Below are positions 27,313-37,371 of a stretch of 64,000 nucleotides of DNA, piece after piece. Below the pieces are notes generated by a model. The model was not told the DNA's origin. It searched no databases and saw only the letters and a list, made by a program, of their open reading frames with translations. Origin of the DNA: Bacillota bacterium (GTDB lineage Bacteria > Bacillota > Clostridia > Peptostreptococcales > Anaerovoracaceae); assembly GCA_017436705.1 (NCBI GenBank), contig JAFSCP010000027.1, forward strand, positions 1 through 64,000. Direction: 5' to 3'. How positions within the stretch are numbered: position 1 is the first letter of the stretch; the number at the start of each line of letters is the position of its first letter. The position numbers and the translations under genes were made by a program.

Positions 27313-28278
27313 ATGATTTTTGAAAAACATGTCATTAAAATGTACAAAGCAATGGCCTACACAAGATGCGACGATAATGGAACTGCTTTTTACTTTTCTG
27401 CAGAGGATTTCCCGGGACTGCATAAGGAATCTTATGTGTTTGAATCTTCCATGGGACATAAGCTGCAGGGCTATATTTACAACTATGATGAGCCGAAGGA
27501 GGGCAGGCTTATTGTATTTGACCATGGCTTCGGCGGCGGGCACCGTTCATACATGAAAGAAATTGAACTGCTGGCAAGACACGGCTACCGGGTTTTTGCC
27601 TATGACCACACAGGCTGTATGGAATCAGGCGGTGAAACGCCTAACGGTATGTCTCAGTCACTTCACGACCTGGACGATTGTATCAGGGCGGTTAAATCAG
27701 ACCCGCAGTTTGCAGGTACTGATATTTCTGTGGTGGGACACAGCTGGGGCGGTTTTTCAACGCTGAATATTTCTGCGCTGCACCCTGAAATTTCAAAGAT
27801 TGTGGTTATGGCGGGCTTTGTTTCAGTAGAAAGGTTGATTAATTCATATTTCGGCGGTATTATGAAACTTTACCGCAAGGCAATCATGGATCTGGAAAAT
27901 AAGGCTAATCCTGAATATGTGAACTTTGATGCTGCCTGCAGCCTTAAAAAATCACAGGCAAAAGCACTGCTTATTTATTCTGACAACGACCAGCGCTGCC
28001 ACAAGGATGCGAGCTACGATGTTCTGAAGACTGAGCTTGAAGGCCGTCCTGACACTGAATTTATGCTGGTTTCAGGCAGGGACCATAACCCTAATTATAC
28101 AGAGGACGCGGTAAAATATTTAGGTGAATACCTGGCTGACCTGGCTGCGAAGAATAAAAAGAAGCTTCTGGAAACCAAGGAACAGAAGGATGCTTTTCTG
28201 GCTTCATTTGACTGGGATCGTATGACTATGCAGGATGAAACTGTGTGGAAAACCATTTTCAGATTTCTTGATAATTAA
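27313..28278 (+). CDS. Alpha/beta hydrolase
   Basis: A 321-residue cytoplasmic hydrolase of the alpha/beta fold. Visible features are an oxyanion-type loop FDHGFGGGHRSYM near 72, YDHTGCMESGG near 97 and the nucleophile elbow VVGHSWGGFS with serine near 144; DNDQRCHKDA and GRDHNPNY supply candidate acid and histidine of the triad near 225 and 258. Substrate cannot be read; it may act on esters, lipids or acylated amino acids. It starts 34 bp after queA behind AAAGGAGA and is followed 10 bp later by another hydrolase of a different subfamily. Confidence 0.85.
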   Translation: MIFEKHVIKMYKAMAYTRCDDNGTAFYFSAEDFPGLHKESYVFESSMGHKLQGYIYNYDEPKEGRLIVFDHGFGGGHRSYMKEIELLARHGYRVFAYDHTGCMESGGETPNGMSQSLHDLDDCIRAVKSDPQFAGTDISVVGHSWGGFSTLNISALHPEISKIVVMAGFVSVERLINSYFGGIMKLYRKAIMDLENKANPEYVNFDAACSLKKSQAKALLIYSDNDQRCHKDASYDVLKTELEGRPDTEFMLVSGRDHNPNYTEDAVKYLGEYLADLAAKNKKKLLETKEQKDAFLASFDWDRMTMQDETVWKTIFRFLDN

Positions 28279-28288
28279 GAGGTGAAAA

Positions 28289-29209
28289 ATGGCTAAGTAT
28301 CCTATAAAAAAAGAATTCTTTCCTTTCAGCATGTTTGCACCGCCAATCAGAAGTCCTGAAATGGCAGGCAGAATGGGCGAGATGATGAAACCGCCGAAGT
28401 GGCTCTGGAAGGATAAAGAGATGGCTGTATGCAGAGAAACTATCTGCGGCTATAAAGACGAGCCAATTGAAATTTTTATCATGGAACCACGGAGAAAAAA
28501 TACAGATAACTGCCTGGTATATTTTCATGGCGGAGGGTTTTTCTTCGAAGGGGCAGGGTATCACTACAGCAATGCAAAGGCATATGCGCTTGCAACTCCT
28601 TGCAAAGTGATATTCGTCCAGTACCGTCTGGCTCCGAAGAATCCTTTCCCAGTACCGCCGGAAGACTGCCTGGCTGCTCTTCAATGGACCTGGGACAATG
28701 CTGATAATCTGGGCATTTCCAGAGAAAAAATCGCCCTTGGAGGCGACAGCGCAGGAGGAAACCTGACTGCGGCAGTAACGCAGATGGTCAGAGACAGAGG
28801 TCTGGGCATTAATATTAAATTCCAGCTTCTGATTTATCCTTTTGTGGATCAGAGCATGGACACTGAAAGCAACCGCAAGTATACGGATACGCCTATGTGG
28901 AACAGCAGCCTGTCAAAATATATGGCGGGTGGATATCTGCAGGGCAGCGATATAGAAAATTACGTGTACGCTTCTCCGATAGAAGGGGACTGCAGCGGAC
29001 TGCCGCCTGCATATATTGAAACAGCAGAGTTTGACTGTCTCCATGATGACGGTATAAACTATGGCAGGAAGCTTGCAGAAGCAGGAGTGCCTGTGGAGCT
29101 GAACGAAACCCGCGGCACCATGCATGGTTTCGACATTGTGCAGAAAGCACCTACTACAAGAGCAGCAGTTGCCGCAAGAATTGAATATATGAAAAAAATG
29201 TTTGGATAA
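28289..29209 (+). CDS. Alpha/beta hydrolase, hormone-sensitive lipase (acetyl-esterase) type
   Basis: A 306-residue esterase-like protein. The oxyanion motif FHGGGFFFEG is near residues 77-86, the nucleophile GGDSAGGN near 152-159, and the acid and histidine appear in ETAEFDCLHDDG near 245 and GTMHGF near 274. These define the HSL/acetyl-esterase subfamily, usually acting on short acyl esters. It is tightly linked (10 bp, ribosome binding site AGAGGTG) to the preceding hydrolase, suggesting a joint, unknown substrate. Confidence 0.9.
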   Translation: MAKYPIKKEFFPFSMFAPPIRSPEMAGRMGEMMKPPKWLWKDKEMAVCRETICGYKDEPIEIFIMEPRRKNTDNCLVYFHGGGFFFEGAGYHYSNAKAYALATPCKVIFVQYRLAPKNPFPVPPEDCLAALQWTWDNADNLGISREKIALGGDSAGGNLTAAVTQMVRDRGLGINIKFQLLIYPFVDQSMDTESNRKYTDTPMWNSSLSKYMAGGYLQGSDIENYVYASPIEGDCSGLPPAYIETAEFDCLHDDGINYGRKLAEAGVPVELNETRGTMHGFDIVQKAPTTRAAVAARIEYMKKMFG

Positions 29210-29218
29210 TTCCAATAA

Positions 29219-29257
29219 AAAACCTCCTGAGGAGCTGTTCCCCGGGAGGTTTTGTTT
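29219..29257. terminator. Bidirectional terminator, hydrolase / SEC-C gene
   Basis: AAAACCTCC (29219-29227) pairs with GGAGGTTTT (29245-29253); flanking A and T runs serve both strands. Confidence 0.85.
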
Positions 29258-29266
29258 TGTACTTGA

Positions 29267-29767
29267 TTATTTGTTAGCGCCGCAGCACTTCTTGTACTTC
29301 TTGCCGGAACCGCAAGGACATGGGTCATTTCTGCCGGGTTCTTTTTCCTTAACTACGATTCTGGAACGGTTATAGTCCTTGAGGATGGAGAGTCTCTTTT
29401 CTTCGGAGAGAACGCCGTCCCACTGTGGCAGAGTGTATAAGTAGTCTGCATCAGCTTTGAGCATATTGAAGAAGAGCTTTTCCATGTCGATGTCAAGGTC
29501 TATTTCAGTTTCTTCTGTGATTGTTTCCAGGTCGTTTGCAGTAACAAGGCTTGTGTTGATACCATCGAGGAAGCCCATGAAGATTACTGGTCTTACTTCG
29601 AATTTTGCTGCCAGTTCGCCAACCTTGCCTGTGAAGTGCTGGTCAGCGTTTTCCAGAATGTGTGCGTAAAGCTTGGATTCTGCTCCGCTGTACTCTTCCC
29701 AGAATTCTTCAAAAGATTCGTCTGTCTGGCTTTCCATTAATTCAACCCACTGTTTGTATAAAGTCAT
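29267..29767 (-). CDS. SEC-C zinc-motif protein
   Basis: A 166-residue acidic protein ending in a SEC-C zinc motif, [17 protein letters not shown] (about 147-163), the same module found at the SecA C-terminus. The remaining ~140 residues are alpha-helical in character with no recognised domain. SEC-C proteins bind zinc and often associate with ribosomes or SecB, but no specific role can be assigned. The ATG follows AAGGAGAAAATAA on the minus strand. It sits 35 bp downstream of the homoserine dehydrogenase gene and may share its transcript. Confidence 0.85.
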   Translation of the reverse strand: MTLYKQWVELMESQTDESFEEFWEEYSGAESKLYAHILENADQHFTGKVGELAAKFEVRPVIFMGFLDGINTSLVTANDLETITEETEIDLDIDMEKLFFNMLKADADYLYTLPQWDGVLSEEKRLSILKDYNRSRIVVKEKEPGRNDPCPCGSGKKYKKCCGANK

Positions 29768-29802
29768 TTTATTTTCTCCTTTGTATTGTGTTTTTTGATT
29801 AT

Positions 29803-30759
29803 TTATTTAACTTCTTTAGCTACGCTGATGATGTCGCCTACGATTGCGCTGCCTGTAGGAAGGGCACCTGCGCCTTTGCCGTAGAGCATTACTTCGTCAA
29901 CCATATCACCGGTGATGTAGACTGCATTGAATTCGTTGCTTACGCCTGCGAGAGGGTGGCTTTCTGGAATTCTTTCAGGGCCTACGCTTGCAATCACCTT
30001 GCCGTCTTCAATTTTTGCATGAGCGATGAGCTTGATCTTGCAGCCTTCTGCCTTAGCGGCTGTGATATCTTCGCCTGTAATCTTTGAAATACCTGTTGTA
30101 GGGATTTCACCCGGAGCGATATACTGGCCGAAAAGAAGGGCGATGAGGATGCAGAGCTTGTTTGCAACGTCGATACCTTCAACGTCTGCAGTAGGGTCAG
30201 CTTCTGCGAAACCTTTGGCCTGTGCATCTTTGAGAACTTCGGCATAATCAGCACCGTCTTCAGTCATCTTGGTGAGAATATAGTTGGTAGTACCGTTTAC
30301 GATACCCATAACTTCAAGGAAGTTGTTGCCTGAAAGGTTGCCCTGAATTGCTGTGAGCACAGGGATACCGCCGCCTACGCTGGCCTCAAAGAGGAATTTC
30401 ACTCCATTGGCTGCAGCAGTTTCCTGTAATTCCACGTAAGTTGCTGCAACGGCTGCTTTGTTGGCAGTTACAACGTGCTTGCCGTTTTTCATTGCCTGAA
30501 CCATGAAAGAGGATGCAGGCTGGATGCCGCCAAGAGTTTCAACAATCAGATCGACATCAGGATTGTTTAGAACTTCATCAGGATCAGTGGTAAAAAGTGA
30601 TTCGTCAACGCCGGGACGTTTTCTTAAATCAAGAATTTTTACAACTTCGATTGATACGCCTGTTCTCTGCTGGATCAGATCGTGATTTTTTACCAGAATG
30701 TCATATGTTCCGCCGCCTACAGTGCCGAGGCCTAAGATGCCAACATTAAGCTTTTTCAT
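29803..30759 (-). CDS. hom: Homoserine dehydrogenase, short form without ACT domain
   Basis: Reduces aspartate semialdehyde to homoserine, the branch point to threonine and methionine. The start [22 protein letters not shown] is the NAD(P)-binding Rossmann motif; [10 protein letters not shown] near 100, [11 protein letters not shown] near 168 and [11 protein letters not shown] near 205 are the catalytic-domain signatures. At 318 residues it lacks the C-terminal ACT domain that gives threonine feedback in the usual ~400-430 residue enzyme. ATG 30759 was preferred to 30795 because GGAGG lies just upstream of it. Confidence 0.94.
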   Translation of the reverse strand: MKKLNVGILGLGTVGGGTYDILVKNHDLIQQRTGVSIEVVKILDLRKRPGVDESLFTTDPDEVLNNPDVDLIVETLGGIQPASSFMVQAMKNGKHVVTANKAAVAATYVELQETAAANGVKFLFEASVGGGIPVLTAIQGNLSGNNFLEVMGIVNGTTNYILTKMTEDGADYAEVLKDAQAKGFAEADPTADVEGIDVANKLCILIALLFGQYIAPGEIPTTGISKITGEDITAAKAEGCKIKLIAHAKIEDGKVIASVGPERIPESHPLAGVSNEFNAVYITGDMVDEVMLYGKGAGALPTGSAIVGDIISVAKEVK

Positions 30760-30899
30760 ATGTGAACCTCCAAAAGTTTTGCTGTTAAATTTCAACTTTC
30801 AAAATTATATAACAAATCTGCAACTTTGTCTTTATTTTTTTAAAAAATTTGGTAAGATATTTGATGGAAAGAAAATTTTTTTGAAAAAGGAGACGTACC

Positions 30900-31376
30900 A
30901 TGTCATTACATATAGTATTTGTAGAACCTGAAATTCCGCCTAACACAGGCAATATTGCAAGAACATGCGCAGCGACAGGCACAGTGCTTCATCTTGTAGA
31001 ACCGCTGGGTTTTAAAATTGACGACAAGAGCCTGAAGCGTGCAGGCCTTGATTACTGGCCTTTTGTCAAGCTGGAAGTTCACGAAAGTCTGGATGCTCTC
31101 ATGGAAAAGTATGGTCAGGGCGACCACAGACTTTTCCTGGCTACAACCAAGGGGGGCCACATTTATGCAGATGTGGAATACAGGGACGGGGACATGTTCC
31201 TGTTCGGTAAGGAAACAGCCGGACTGCCGCGCGACTTTATTGAAGAACATAAAGAAACTGCAATAAGAATTCCGATGAGCGAGGACACAAGACTGCGCTC
31301 ATTTAACCTGGCAAACTCCGCAAATATAATTTTATTCGAAGCTTTACGACAATTAAACTTCCCGGGGTTGAAATAA
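30900..31376 (+). CDS. trmL: tRNA (cytidine/uridine-34-2'-O)-methyltransferase TrmL
   Basis: SPOUT-class methyltransferase acting on the wobble base of tRNA-Leu. The 158 residues show LHIVFVEPEIPPNTGNIARTCAATG at the start, FLFGKETAGLP near 100 and the knot signature RIPMSEDTRLRSFNLANSANIILFEALRQ. The ATG is preceded by AAAAAGGAGA. It is divergent from hom, with 140 bp of AT-rich sequence between them; several weak TATAAT-like boxes are there but none has a convincing partner. Its tail contains the rpoN promoter. Confidence 0.95.
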   Translation: MSLHIVFVEPEIPPNTGNIARTCAATGTVLHLVEPLGFKIDDKSLKRAGLDYWPFVKLEVHESLDALMEKYGQGDHRLFLATTKGGHIYADVEYRDGDMFLFGKETAGLPRDFIEEHKETAIRIPMSEDTRLRSFNLANSANIILFEALRQLNFPGLK

Positions 31377-31396
31377 AGAAATAATTTTGGTATAAT
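31368..31396 (+). promoter_or_regulatory. Sigma-A promoter of rpoN
   Basis: TTGAAA (31368-31373, overlapping the trmL stop), 17-base spacer, TATAAT (31391-31396), 45 bases before rpoN. Confidence 0.8.
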
Positions 31397-31440
31397 ATTT
31401 GCATACGTTATTGCTCCGCTGGAAAATGCCGAGGTGAAGG

Positions 31441-32853
31441 ATGAGATTAGGCTACGACCTGACAATTGAACAGACCCAAAAACTGACTATGACTCCCGAG
31501 CTTATTCAGGCTATCCAGATTCTGCAGTTCAACACGCAGGAGCTGGAGACATTCGTACAGGACGAGCTTATGCAGAACCCTGTGCTTGAGTATGACGCAT
31601 CTGAAGGGAAAAAAGAAATTGAGGTTTCCAAGACAGAAACTCTTGAAAAGAAAGAGTCTGAGGAGGCCGATTTTGACCTGCGCGAAAAGGTCAAGGAAGC
31701 GGAGTATGATGATATCAGTTACAAGCAGTGGGAATATAATAAAGACCACGATGAAACTTCCTTTGAACAGTTTGTAAGTAAAGACGAAACGCTTGAAGAT
31801 TCACTTTTGCTTCAGCTTACTTTCTCAAGTCTCAGAGGAAATGATATGAAAATCGGAAGATTTCTCATTGAAGCAATCGATGACAACGGTTATCTTACTG
31901 TTGAAACAGAGAAAGTTGCCAAGGCTTTCGGTGTATGCGAGGAAACTGTTGAAAGAGTTCTGGACGTAATCCAGACTTTCGAACCAAGTGGTGTGGGTGC
32001 CCGCAGCCTTGAAGAATGTCTGATTATCCAGCTGGCAGCCAAAGGGCTTCTGGAAGATTCAGTTGAGTACATAATTCTTAATCATATGCAGGACCTTGGC
32101 GAAAACAAGCTGACCAAGGTTTCCAAAGCGACAGGGCTTACAGTGGAGCAGGTCCAGCTTGTGGCAGACCTTATCAGAACACTGGAACCGAAACCAGGTC
32201 GCAGATTCTCATCAGGAGATACTGTGAAGTACCTGATTCCTGATGTAATCGTTGAAAAAATCAATGATGAGTACGAAGTACTTACCAATGAAGGAACAAT
32301 TCCTCACCTTATGGTAAGCCCGTATTATATGAATCTGGCCAAACAGGCACCTGGGGATGAAGAACTTTCCAGATACCTCAATGACAGATACAATGCTGCG
32401 ATGTGGCTCATTAAAAGCATCGAACAGCGCAGACAGACCATATACAATGTAGTTTCATCAGTAATCAGCCACCAGAAGGAATTCCTGGATAATGGCCCTA
32501 AATATCTGAAGACACTTACACTGAAACAGGTGGCAGAGGATCTGAATATCCACGAATCCACCGTAAGCCGTTCAATAAACGGCAAATACATGCAGACCCC
32601 GAGAGGAGTCTTTGAAATCAAATATTTCTTCTCCAGCGGTGTAACAGACAGCTCCGGCGAAGGAATGTCCTCAAACAGTATAAAGACTTTCATAAAGGAA
32701 ATCATAGACAATGAGGACCCTAAAAAACCTTACAGCGACCAGGATATGGTTGAGATACTCGGCAGCAAAGGTATTGAAATTTCAAGACGTACAGTTGCCA
32801 AGTACAGAGAAGGTATGAATATCCTTTCTTCCTCAAAGAGAAGAAGATATTAG
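31441..32853 (+). CDS. rpoN: RNA polymerase sigma-54 factor
   Basis: Sigma-54 directs polymerase to GG/GC (-24/-12) promoters and needs an AAA+ activator. The 470-residue protein has the glutamine/leucine-rich region I (LTIEQTQKLTMTPELIQAIQILQFN), an acidic linker, the core-binding region, a helix-turn-helix (LKQVAEDLNIHESTVSRSI) and the C-terminal RpoN box SRRTVAKYREGMNI. It is relevant here: the window also holds a sigma-54 activator (43654-45072) and a consensus sigma-54 promoter (50358-50374). In relatives the gene often sits before cggR-gap; cggR is absent here. Confidence 0.98.
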   Translation: MRLGYDLTIEQTQKLTMTPELIQAIQILQFNTQELETFVQDELMQNPVLEYDASEGKKEIEVSKTETLEKKESEEADFDLREKVKEAEYDDISYKQWEYNKDHDETSFEQFVSKDETLEDSLLLQLTFSSLRGNDMKIGRFLIEAIDDNGYLTVETEKVAKAFGVCEETVERVLDVIQTFEPSGVGARSLEECLIIQLAAKGLLEDSVEYIILNHMQDLGENKLTKVSKATGLTVEQVQLVADLIRTLEPKPGRRFSSGDTVKYLIPDVIVEKINDEYEVLTNEGTIPHLMVSPYYMNLAKQAPGDEELSRYLNDRYNAAMWLIKSIEQRRQTIYNVVSSVISHQKEFLDNGPKYLKTLTLKQVAEDLNIHESTVSRSINGKYMQTPRGVFEIKYFFSSGVTDSSGEGMSSNSIKTFIKEIIDNEDPKKPYSDQDMVEILGSKGIEISRRTVAKYREGMNILSSSKRRRY

Positions 32854-32916
32854 GATATTGATATATATTACAGTTTAAATTATCGTTATTTATAGAGATT
32901 TTAGGAGGAAAATAAA

Positions 32917-33933
32917 ATGGCGATTAAAGTTGGTATTAGCGGTTTTGGCAGAATCGGCAGAGTTGTGATCAGAGCAGCAATGGACATGCCTGAAATTGAA
33001 ATTGCAGGTATTAATGTAAGAAATGCAGATCTTGAGTATCTGGAATACATGCTCAGATATGACTCAACTTTTGGCAGATTTCCAAAGGAACTTGGACGTT
33101 ACGAAAATGGCCTTATCATCAATGGAAAGAAAGTTCCTGTCTACAGCGAGTCCGAAGCAGTTAATATTCCTTGGGCTGAATGCGGTGTAGAATACGTTGT
33201 TGAAGCAACAGGCGCATACGTAACAACAGAAAAAGCAATGGATCACATCAAGGCAGGCGCAAAGAAGGTTATCATTTCCGCACCTGCAAAGGACAAGGTA
33301 ACACCGACATTCGTTTTCGGCGTAAACCACGAAAACTACACAACAGATATGCACGTAGTTTCCAACGCTTCCTGTACTACTAACTGTCTCGCACCTTTAG
33401 CAAAGGTTATCGAAGACAATTTCGGTATCAAGGAAGGTTTAATGTCCACAATCCATGCAGCAACTGCAAAGCAGAAAGTAGTTGACGCACGTTCCATGAA
33501 GGACTGGAGAACAGGCAGATCTGTATTCGGCAATGTTATTCCTTCCACAACAGGTGCTGCTAAGGCAGTAGGTCTTGTAATTCCTTCACTTCAGGGTAAG
33601 CTGACAGGTATTTCCTACAGAGTACCTACAGCAAATGTTTCTGTAATCGACCTTAACGTAGTTCTTGAAACTCCTGCTACATATCAGGAACTTTGCGCTA
33701 AGATCAAGGAAGCATCCGAAACATACATGAAGGGTGTTCTTGAATATGTTGATGATGAAGTAGTATCCGGAGACTTCGTTGGTGACCCTTGCACATCAAT
33801 CTTCGACGCAAGAGAAACTATCGAATTAAACGACCACTTCTTCAAGCTCATTGCGTACTACGACAACGAATTTGGTTACTCAAGCAAGATTCTTGAGTTA
33901 ATCAAGCACATGTACAGCGTAGATAATAAATAA
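32917..33933 (+). CDS. gap: Glyceraldehyde-3-phosphate dehydrogenase, copy 1
   Basis: Type I GAPDH, 338 residues, catalytic [16 protein letters not shown] with cysteine near 153 and histidine in STIHAATAKQK near 179. It resembles the E. coli GapA branch (DSTFGRF, RSMKDWRTGR). At the end of the second Rossmann strand it reads GINVRNAD where NAD-dependent enzymes have IND: the aspartate that contacts the adenosine ribose is missing, so cofactor preference may differ from copy 2 at 35209. It is followed by a 9 bp hairpin and pgk. AGGAGG precedes the start. Confidence 0.96.
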   Translation: MAIKVGISGFGRIGRVVIRAAMDMPEIEIAGINVRNADLEYLEYMLRYDSTFGRFPKELGRYENGLIINGKKVPVYSESEAVNIPWAECGVEYVVEATGAYVTTEKAMDHIKAGAKKVIISAPAKDKVTPTFVFGVNHENYTTDMHVVSNASCTTNCLAPLAKVIEDNFGIKEGLMSTIHAATAKQKVVDARSMKDWRTGRSVFGNVIPSTTGAAKAVGLVIPSLQGKLTGISYRVPTANVSVIDLNVVLETPATYQELCAKIKEASETYMKGVLEYVDDEVVSGDFVGDPCTSIFDARETIELNDHFFKLIAYYDNEFGYSSKILELIKHMYSVDNK

Positions 33934-33945
33934 GTTCTTGTACTA

Positions 33946-33972
33946 TGCCTTTGCTGGTTTCCGGCAAAGGCA
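33946..33972 (+). promoter_or_regulatory. Intercistronic hairpin between gap and pgk
   Basis: TGCCTTTGC (33946-33954) pairs with GCAAAGGCA (33964-33972). There is no T run after it, so it more likely protects or processes the gap message than terminates it. Confidence 0.65.
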
Positions 33973-34002
33973 AAGTTACTATTTAAAGGAAGGTTTCCAA
34001 TC

Positions 34003-35187
34003 ATGAAAAAAACTGTCAAAGACATTGAAATCAAGGGCAGAAGAGCCCTCGTAAGATGTGACTTCAACGTTCCTCTTAAAGAAGGAAAAATCACTGACGA
34101 TATCAGAATTGTTTCCGCACTGCCTACAATCAAGTATCTCCTTGACGGCGGCGCTAAGGTAATCCTCATGTCCCATCTGGGCAGACCTGAAGGAGAGCCT
34201 AACCCTAAATACACTCTTGCACCTGTGGCTGAAAGACTGGCTGAACTTCTCGGACAGGAAATCGTTTTTATCAGCGCAGATACAGTAGTTGACGAAAAAG
34301 TCAGGGAAGCAGCAGCTGCCCTTGAAGAAGGTCAGGTAATGCTTCTTGAAAACGTAAGATACAGAAAAGAAGAAACCAAGAACGGCGCTGAGTTTGCAAA
34401 AGAACTTGCAGGCCTGGGTGATTTCTTCGTAAACGATGCTTTCGGAACTGCTCACAGAGCACATTCCTCCACAGCAGGCGTTGCAGATTATCTTCCTGCA
34501 GTTTCCGGCTTCCTCATTGAAAAGGAAGTAGAATTCCTCGGAAATGCAGTTGAAAACCCTGAAAGACCTTTCGTTGCAATCATGGGCGGCGCTAAGGTAG
34601 GTGACAAGATTCCTGTAATCGAAAACCTGATTAAGAAGGTTGATACACTGATTATCGGCGGCGGAATGTCATATACTTTCTTCAAGGCGCGTGGTCTTGA
34701 AATCGGCACATCAATCCTTGACGAAGCAAACATTGAACTTGCGGCTGAACTTGAAAAGAAGGCAGCAGAAGCAGGAGTCAAGTTACTTCTTCCTGTTGAC
34801 TGCGTATGTGCAAAGGAATTCAAAAATGATACAGAATACGGCGTATATTCCAAAGATGCAATGCCTGCTGACATGATGGGCATGGACATCGGACCTGAAA
34901 CTGTAGAATTATATAAGGCAGCAGTAGCAGAAGCTAAGACTGTAGTATGGAACGGTCCTATGGGCGTTTTCGAAATGGAAAACTTCGCAAAGGGCACCAG
35001 GGCAGTGGCGGAAGCTCTTGCACAGTCAAGCGCAGTAACTGTACTCGGCGGCGGCGACTCTGCTGCAGCAGTTGAACAGTTCGGCCTGGCAGATAAGATG
35101 ACTCATATCTCCACAGGCGGCGGCGCTTCTCTGGAATTCCTTGAAGGTAAGGTCCTTCCTGGAATTGCAGTAATCGAAGACAAATAA
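34003..35187 (+). CDS. pgk: Phosphoglycerate kinase
   Basis: Makes ATP from 1,3-bisphosphoglycerate. The 394 residues include the substrate-binding [11 protein letters not shown] near 21, HLGRPEG near 62, the hinge/nucleotide segments [10 protein letters not shown] near 194 and [13 protein letters not shown] near 347. Length and all motifs are normal. Ribosome binding site AAAGGAAGG. Placed between the two gap genes. Confidence 0.99.
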   Translation: MKKTVKDIEIKGRRALVRCDFNVPLKEGKITDDIRIVSALPTIKYLLDGGAKVILMSHLGRPEGEPNPKYTLAPVAERLAELLGQEIVFISADTVVDEKVREAAAALEEGQVMLLENVRYRKEETKNGAEFAKELAGLGDFFVNDAFGTAHRAHSSTAGVADYLPAVSGFLIEKEVEFLGNAVENPERPFVAIMGGAKVGDKIPVIENLIKKVDTLIIGGGMSYTFFKARGLEIGTSILDEANIELAAELEKKAAEAGVKLLLPVDCVCAKEFKNDTEYGVYSKDAMPADMMGMDIGPETVELYKAAVAEAKTVVWNGPMGVFEMENFAKGTRAVAEALAQSSAVTVLGGGDSAAAVEQFGLADKMTHISTGGGASLEFLEGKVLPGIAVIEDK

Positions 35188-35208
35188 TTAAATTTTGGAG
35201 GTATTGTA

Positions 35209-36222
35209 ATGAAGGTTGCAATTAATGGATTTGGCAGAATCGGAAGATTGGCTTTCAGAAAAATTTTTGATGACCCGGCTCTTGAAGTAGTAGCAATCAA
35301 TGACCTGACAGAGCCAAGGATGCTGGCTCATCTGTTAAAGTACGACTCTGTACAGGGTGGTTACTATGGACATGAAGTTACATGGGACGACTATTCTCTT
35401 ATCGTGGACGGGAAGGATATTCCTATCTTTTCAGAGGCAGACGCAAGCAACCTGCCATGGGGACAGCTGGATGTCGATGTAGTGCTTGAATGTACTGGTT
35501 TTTACACATCAAAGGTAAAATCCCAGGCACACATTGATGCCGGTGCCAAGAAGGTACTGATTTCTGCTCCTGCAGGAAATGACCTGCCGACAATAGTTTA
35601 TGGCGTAAACCATGAAACTCTTACAGCTGATGACAATATCATCTCCGGAGCTTCCTGCACCACAAACTGTCTGGCACCTATGGCCAAAGTGCTCAACGAG
35701 TACAGAGAAGTGCGTACAGGCTTCATGACAACAATCCACGCGTATACAGGTGACCAGATGATTCTGGACGGACCGCACAAAAAAGGAGACCTGAGAAGAG
35801 CAAGAGCAGGTGCAATCAACATTGTACCTAACTCAACAGGAGCAGCCAAGGCTATAGGTCTTGTAATTCCTGAACTTGACGGTAAGCTCATCGGCTCAGC
35901 CCAGAGAGTTCCTGTGCCTTCAGGTTCCATAACAATTCTGGACGCCACAGTAAAAGATATGACTGACACAGTTTCCGTTGAAGGAATCAATGCAGCTATG
36001 AAAGCAGCTGCAAGTGAATCTTTCGGATATACTGAAGAAGAACTGGTATCATCCGACATAATCGGTATGAGCTATGGTTCACTTTTTGACGCAACACAGA
36101 CTCTGGCACAGCAGTGCGGAACCAACATCTTTGAGGTAAGAGTCGTTGCATGGTATGACAACGAAATGAGCTACACCTGTCAGTTAGTAAGAACCCTTAA
36201 ATATCTGGAGAAATTTATATGA
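35209..36222 (+). CDS. gap: Glyceraldehyde-3-phosphate dehydrogenase, copy 2
   Basis: Type I GAPDH, 337 residues, of the Bacillus/clostridial branch: [37 protein letters not shown], catalytic [16 protein letters not shown] near 146-161 and [10 protein letters not shown] near 172. It keeps IND, the NAD-type aspartate. The sequence is clearly different from copy 1, so the two are not a recent duplication and probably serve different cofactors or flux directions. Its stop codon overlaps the ATG of tpiA. Confidence 0.97.
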   Translation: MKVAINGFGRIGRLAFRKIFDDPALEVVAINDLTEPRMLAHLLKYDSVQGGYYGHEVTWDDYSLIVDGKDIPIFSEADASNLPWGQLDVDVVLECTGFYTSKVKSQAHIDAGAKKVLISAPAGNDLPTIVYGVNHETLTADDNIISGASCTTNCLAPMAKVLNEYREVRTGFMTTIHAYTGDQMILDGPHKKGDLRRARAGAINIVPNSTGAAKAIGLVIPELDGKLIGSAQRVPVPSGSITILDATVKDMTDTVSVEGINAAMKAAASESFGYTEEELVSSDIIGMSYGSLFDATQTLAQQCGTNIFEVRVVAWYDNEMSYTCQLVRTLKYLEKFI

Positions 36223-36965
36223 GACTTCCATTCATAGCAGGAAACTGGAAAATGTACAAAACCATGGCAGAGGCAAAGGCCTTTGCTGAGGAATTTAAAA
36301 AATTATATGGAAACACTGATGTAAAGGCCGCAATCTGCGCGCCTTTCCCTCAGCTTTCTTTGCTTGTTGAAGCTTTTAAAGGCACCGGTATCGGTGTGGG
36401 CGCCCAGAACGTTCATTTTGAAAAGGAAGGGGCTTTCACCGGAGAAGTATCAATTCCGATGCTTCAGGAAATCGGTGTGAACTATTGCATTATCGGACAC
36501 TCCGAAAGAAGACAGTATTTCAATGAAAGCGACGAAACAGTAAACCTTAAGCTGAAAGCTTTGCTGGAAACTGACATCACACCGATTGTCTGCGTGGGCG
36601 AAGATCTGGCGCAGAGAGAAAAAGGTTATCAGGACCAGCTTGTAAGCGAACAGGTTGAAAATGCTTTCAGGGATATCCCCGCAGAAAAGGCAGAAAAAGC
36701 AGTAATCGCTTACGAACCTATCTGGGCCATCGGCACAGGCCGCACTGCAACACCTGTACAGGCAAATATGATGTGTACATTAATCAGAAAAACTCTGATT
36801 GAAATGTACGGTGATGAGACCGCAGATAAGGTGATTATCCAGTATGGCGGAAGCGTAAAACCTGAAAATGCAAGCGACATTATGAACATGGAAGAAATTG
36901 ACGGTGCGCTTGTAGGCGGGGCCAGTCTGGAACCGTTAAAATTTATTGAAATTATCAACTTTTAA
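36219..36965 (+). CDS. tpiA: Triosephosphate isomerase
   Basis: Interconverts dihydroxyacetone phosphate and glyceraldehyde 3-phosphate. 248 residues: [11 protein letters not shown] at the start with the catalytic lysine, [11 protein letters not shown] with the catalytic histidine near 93, [14 protein letters not shown] with the catalytic glutamate near 166 and the phosphate-loop GGSVKPENA near 208. It overlaps copy 2 of gap by 4 bases (ATGA). gpmI and eno, which commonly follow, are not here. Confidence 0.99.
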   Translation: MRLPFIAGNWKMYKTMAEAKAFAEEFKKLYGNTDVKAAICAPFPQLSLLVEAFKGTGIGVGAQNVHFEKEGAFTGEVSIPMLQEIGVNYCIIGHSERRQYFNESDETVNLKLKALLETDITPIVCVGEDLAQREKGYQDQLVSEQVENAFRDIPAEKAEKAVIAYEPIWAIGTGRTATPVQANMMCTLIRKTLIEMYGDETADKVIIQYGGSVKPENASDIMNMEEIDGALVGGASLEPLKFIEIINF

Positions 36966-36966
36966 C

Positions 36967-36996
36967 TTGATTTTAATACATATAGTATGGTATACT
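36967..36996 (+). promoter_or_regulatory. Sigma-A promoter of secG
   Basis: TTGATT (36967-36972), 18-base spacer, TATACT (36991-36996), directly after the tpiA stop. Confidence 0.6.
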
Positions 36997-37025
36997 TATT
37001 AAGTTAAAATATAAGGAGGTACGAG

Positions 37026-37259
37026 ATGAAGATTTTCTTAATGGTTTTACTCGCAATTGCAAGTTTAATCCTTATTGCAAGCGTGTTACTTCAGTCCGGA
37101 AATTCTGCTGGTTTATCTGGTTCCATCGCTGGTGGCGCAGAACAGCTTTTCGGTAAGAAGAAGAGTAAAGGTTATGAAGCACTTTTAGAAAAAGTTACTG
37201 CAATCGGTGCAGTTGCGTTCATTGTTCTTTCTATTGTCATCGTAGCAATGTTCGAATAA
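37026..37259 (+). CDS. secG: Preprotein translocase subunit SecG
   Basis: Small auxiliary subunit of the SecYEG channel. 77 residues with two membrane helices (about 1-21 and 55-76) separated by the family loop LQSGNSAGLSGSIAGGAEQLFGKKKSKG. Start preceded by AAGGAGG. It usually lies before rnr-smpB; here hppA follows. Confidence 0.95.
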   Translation: MKIFLMVLLAIASLILIASVLLQSGNSAGLSGSIAGGAEQLFGKKKSKGYEALLEKVTAIGAVAFIVLSIVIVAMFE

Positions 37260-37306
37260 TCATATAGTGCGTATAAATTAGTTTTTAATTATTTTTTATT
37301 TATATT

Positions 37307-37354
37307 TCACTTCCTGAGGGGTACAAGCTTTGTACCTCTAGATGTGCGAAGTGA
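37307..37354 (+). promoter_or_regulatory. Nested hairpin in the hppA leader
   Basis: GGTACAA (37320-37326) pairs with TTGTACC (37330-37336) and, outside it, TCACTTC (37307-37313) with GAAGTGA (37348-37354). The structure ends 2 bases before the AGGAGG of hppA (37357-37362), so it could influence its translation. No T run, so not a terminator of secG. Confidence 0.5.
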
Positions 37355-37371
37355 GTAGGAGGTATTATATC

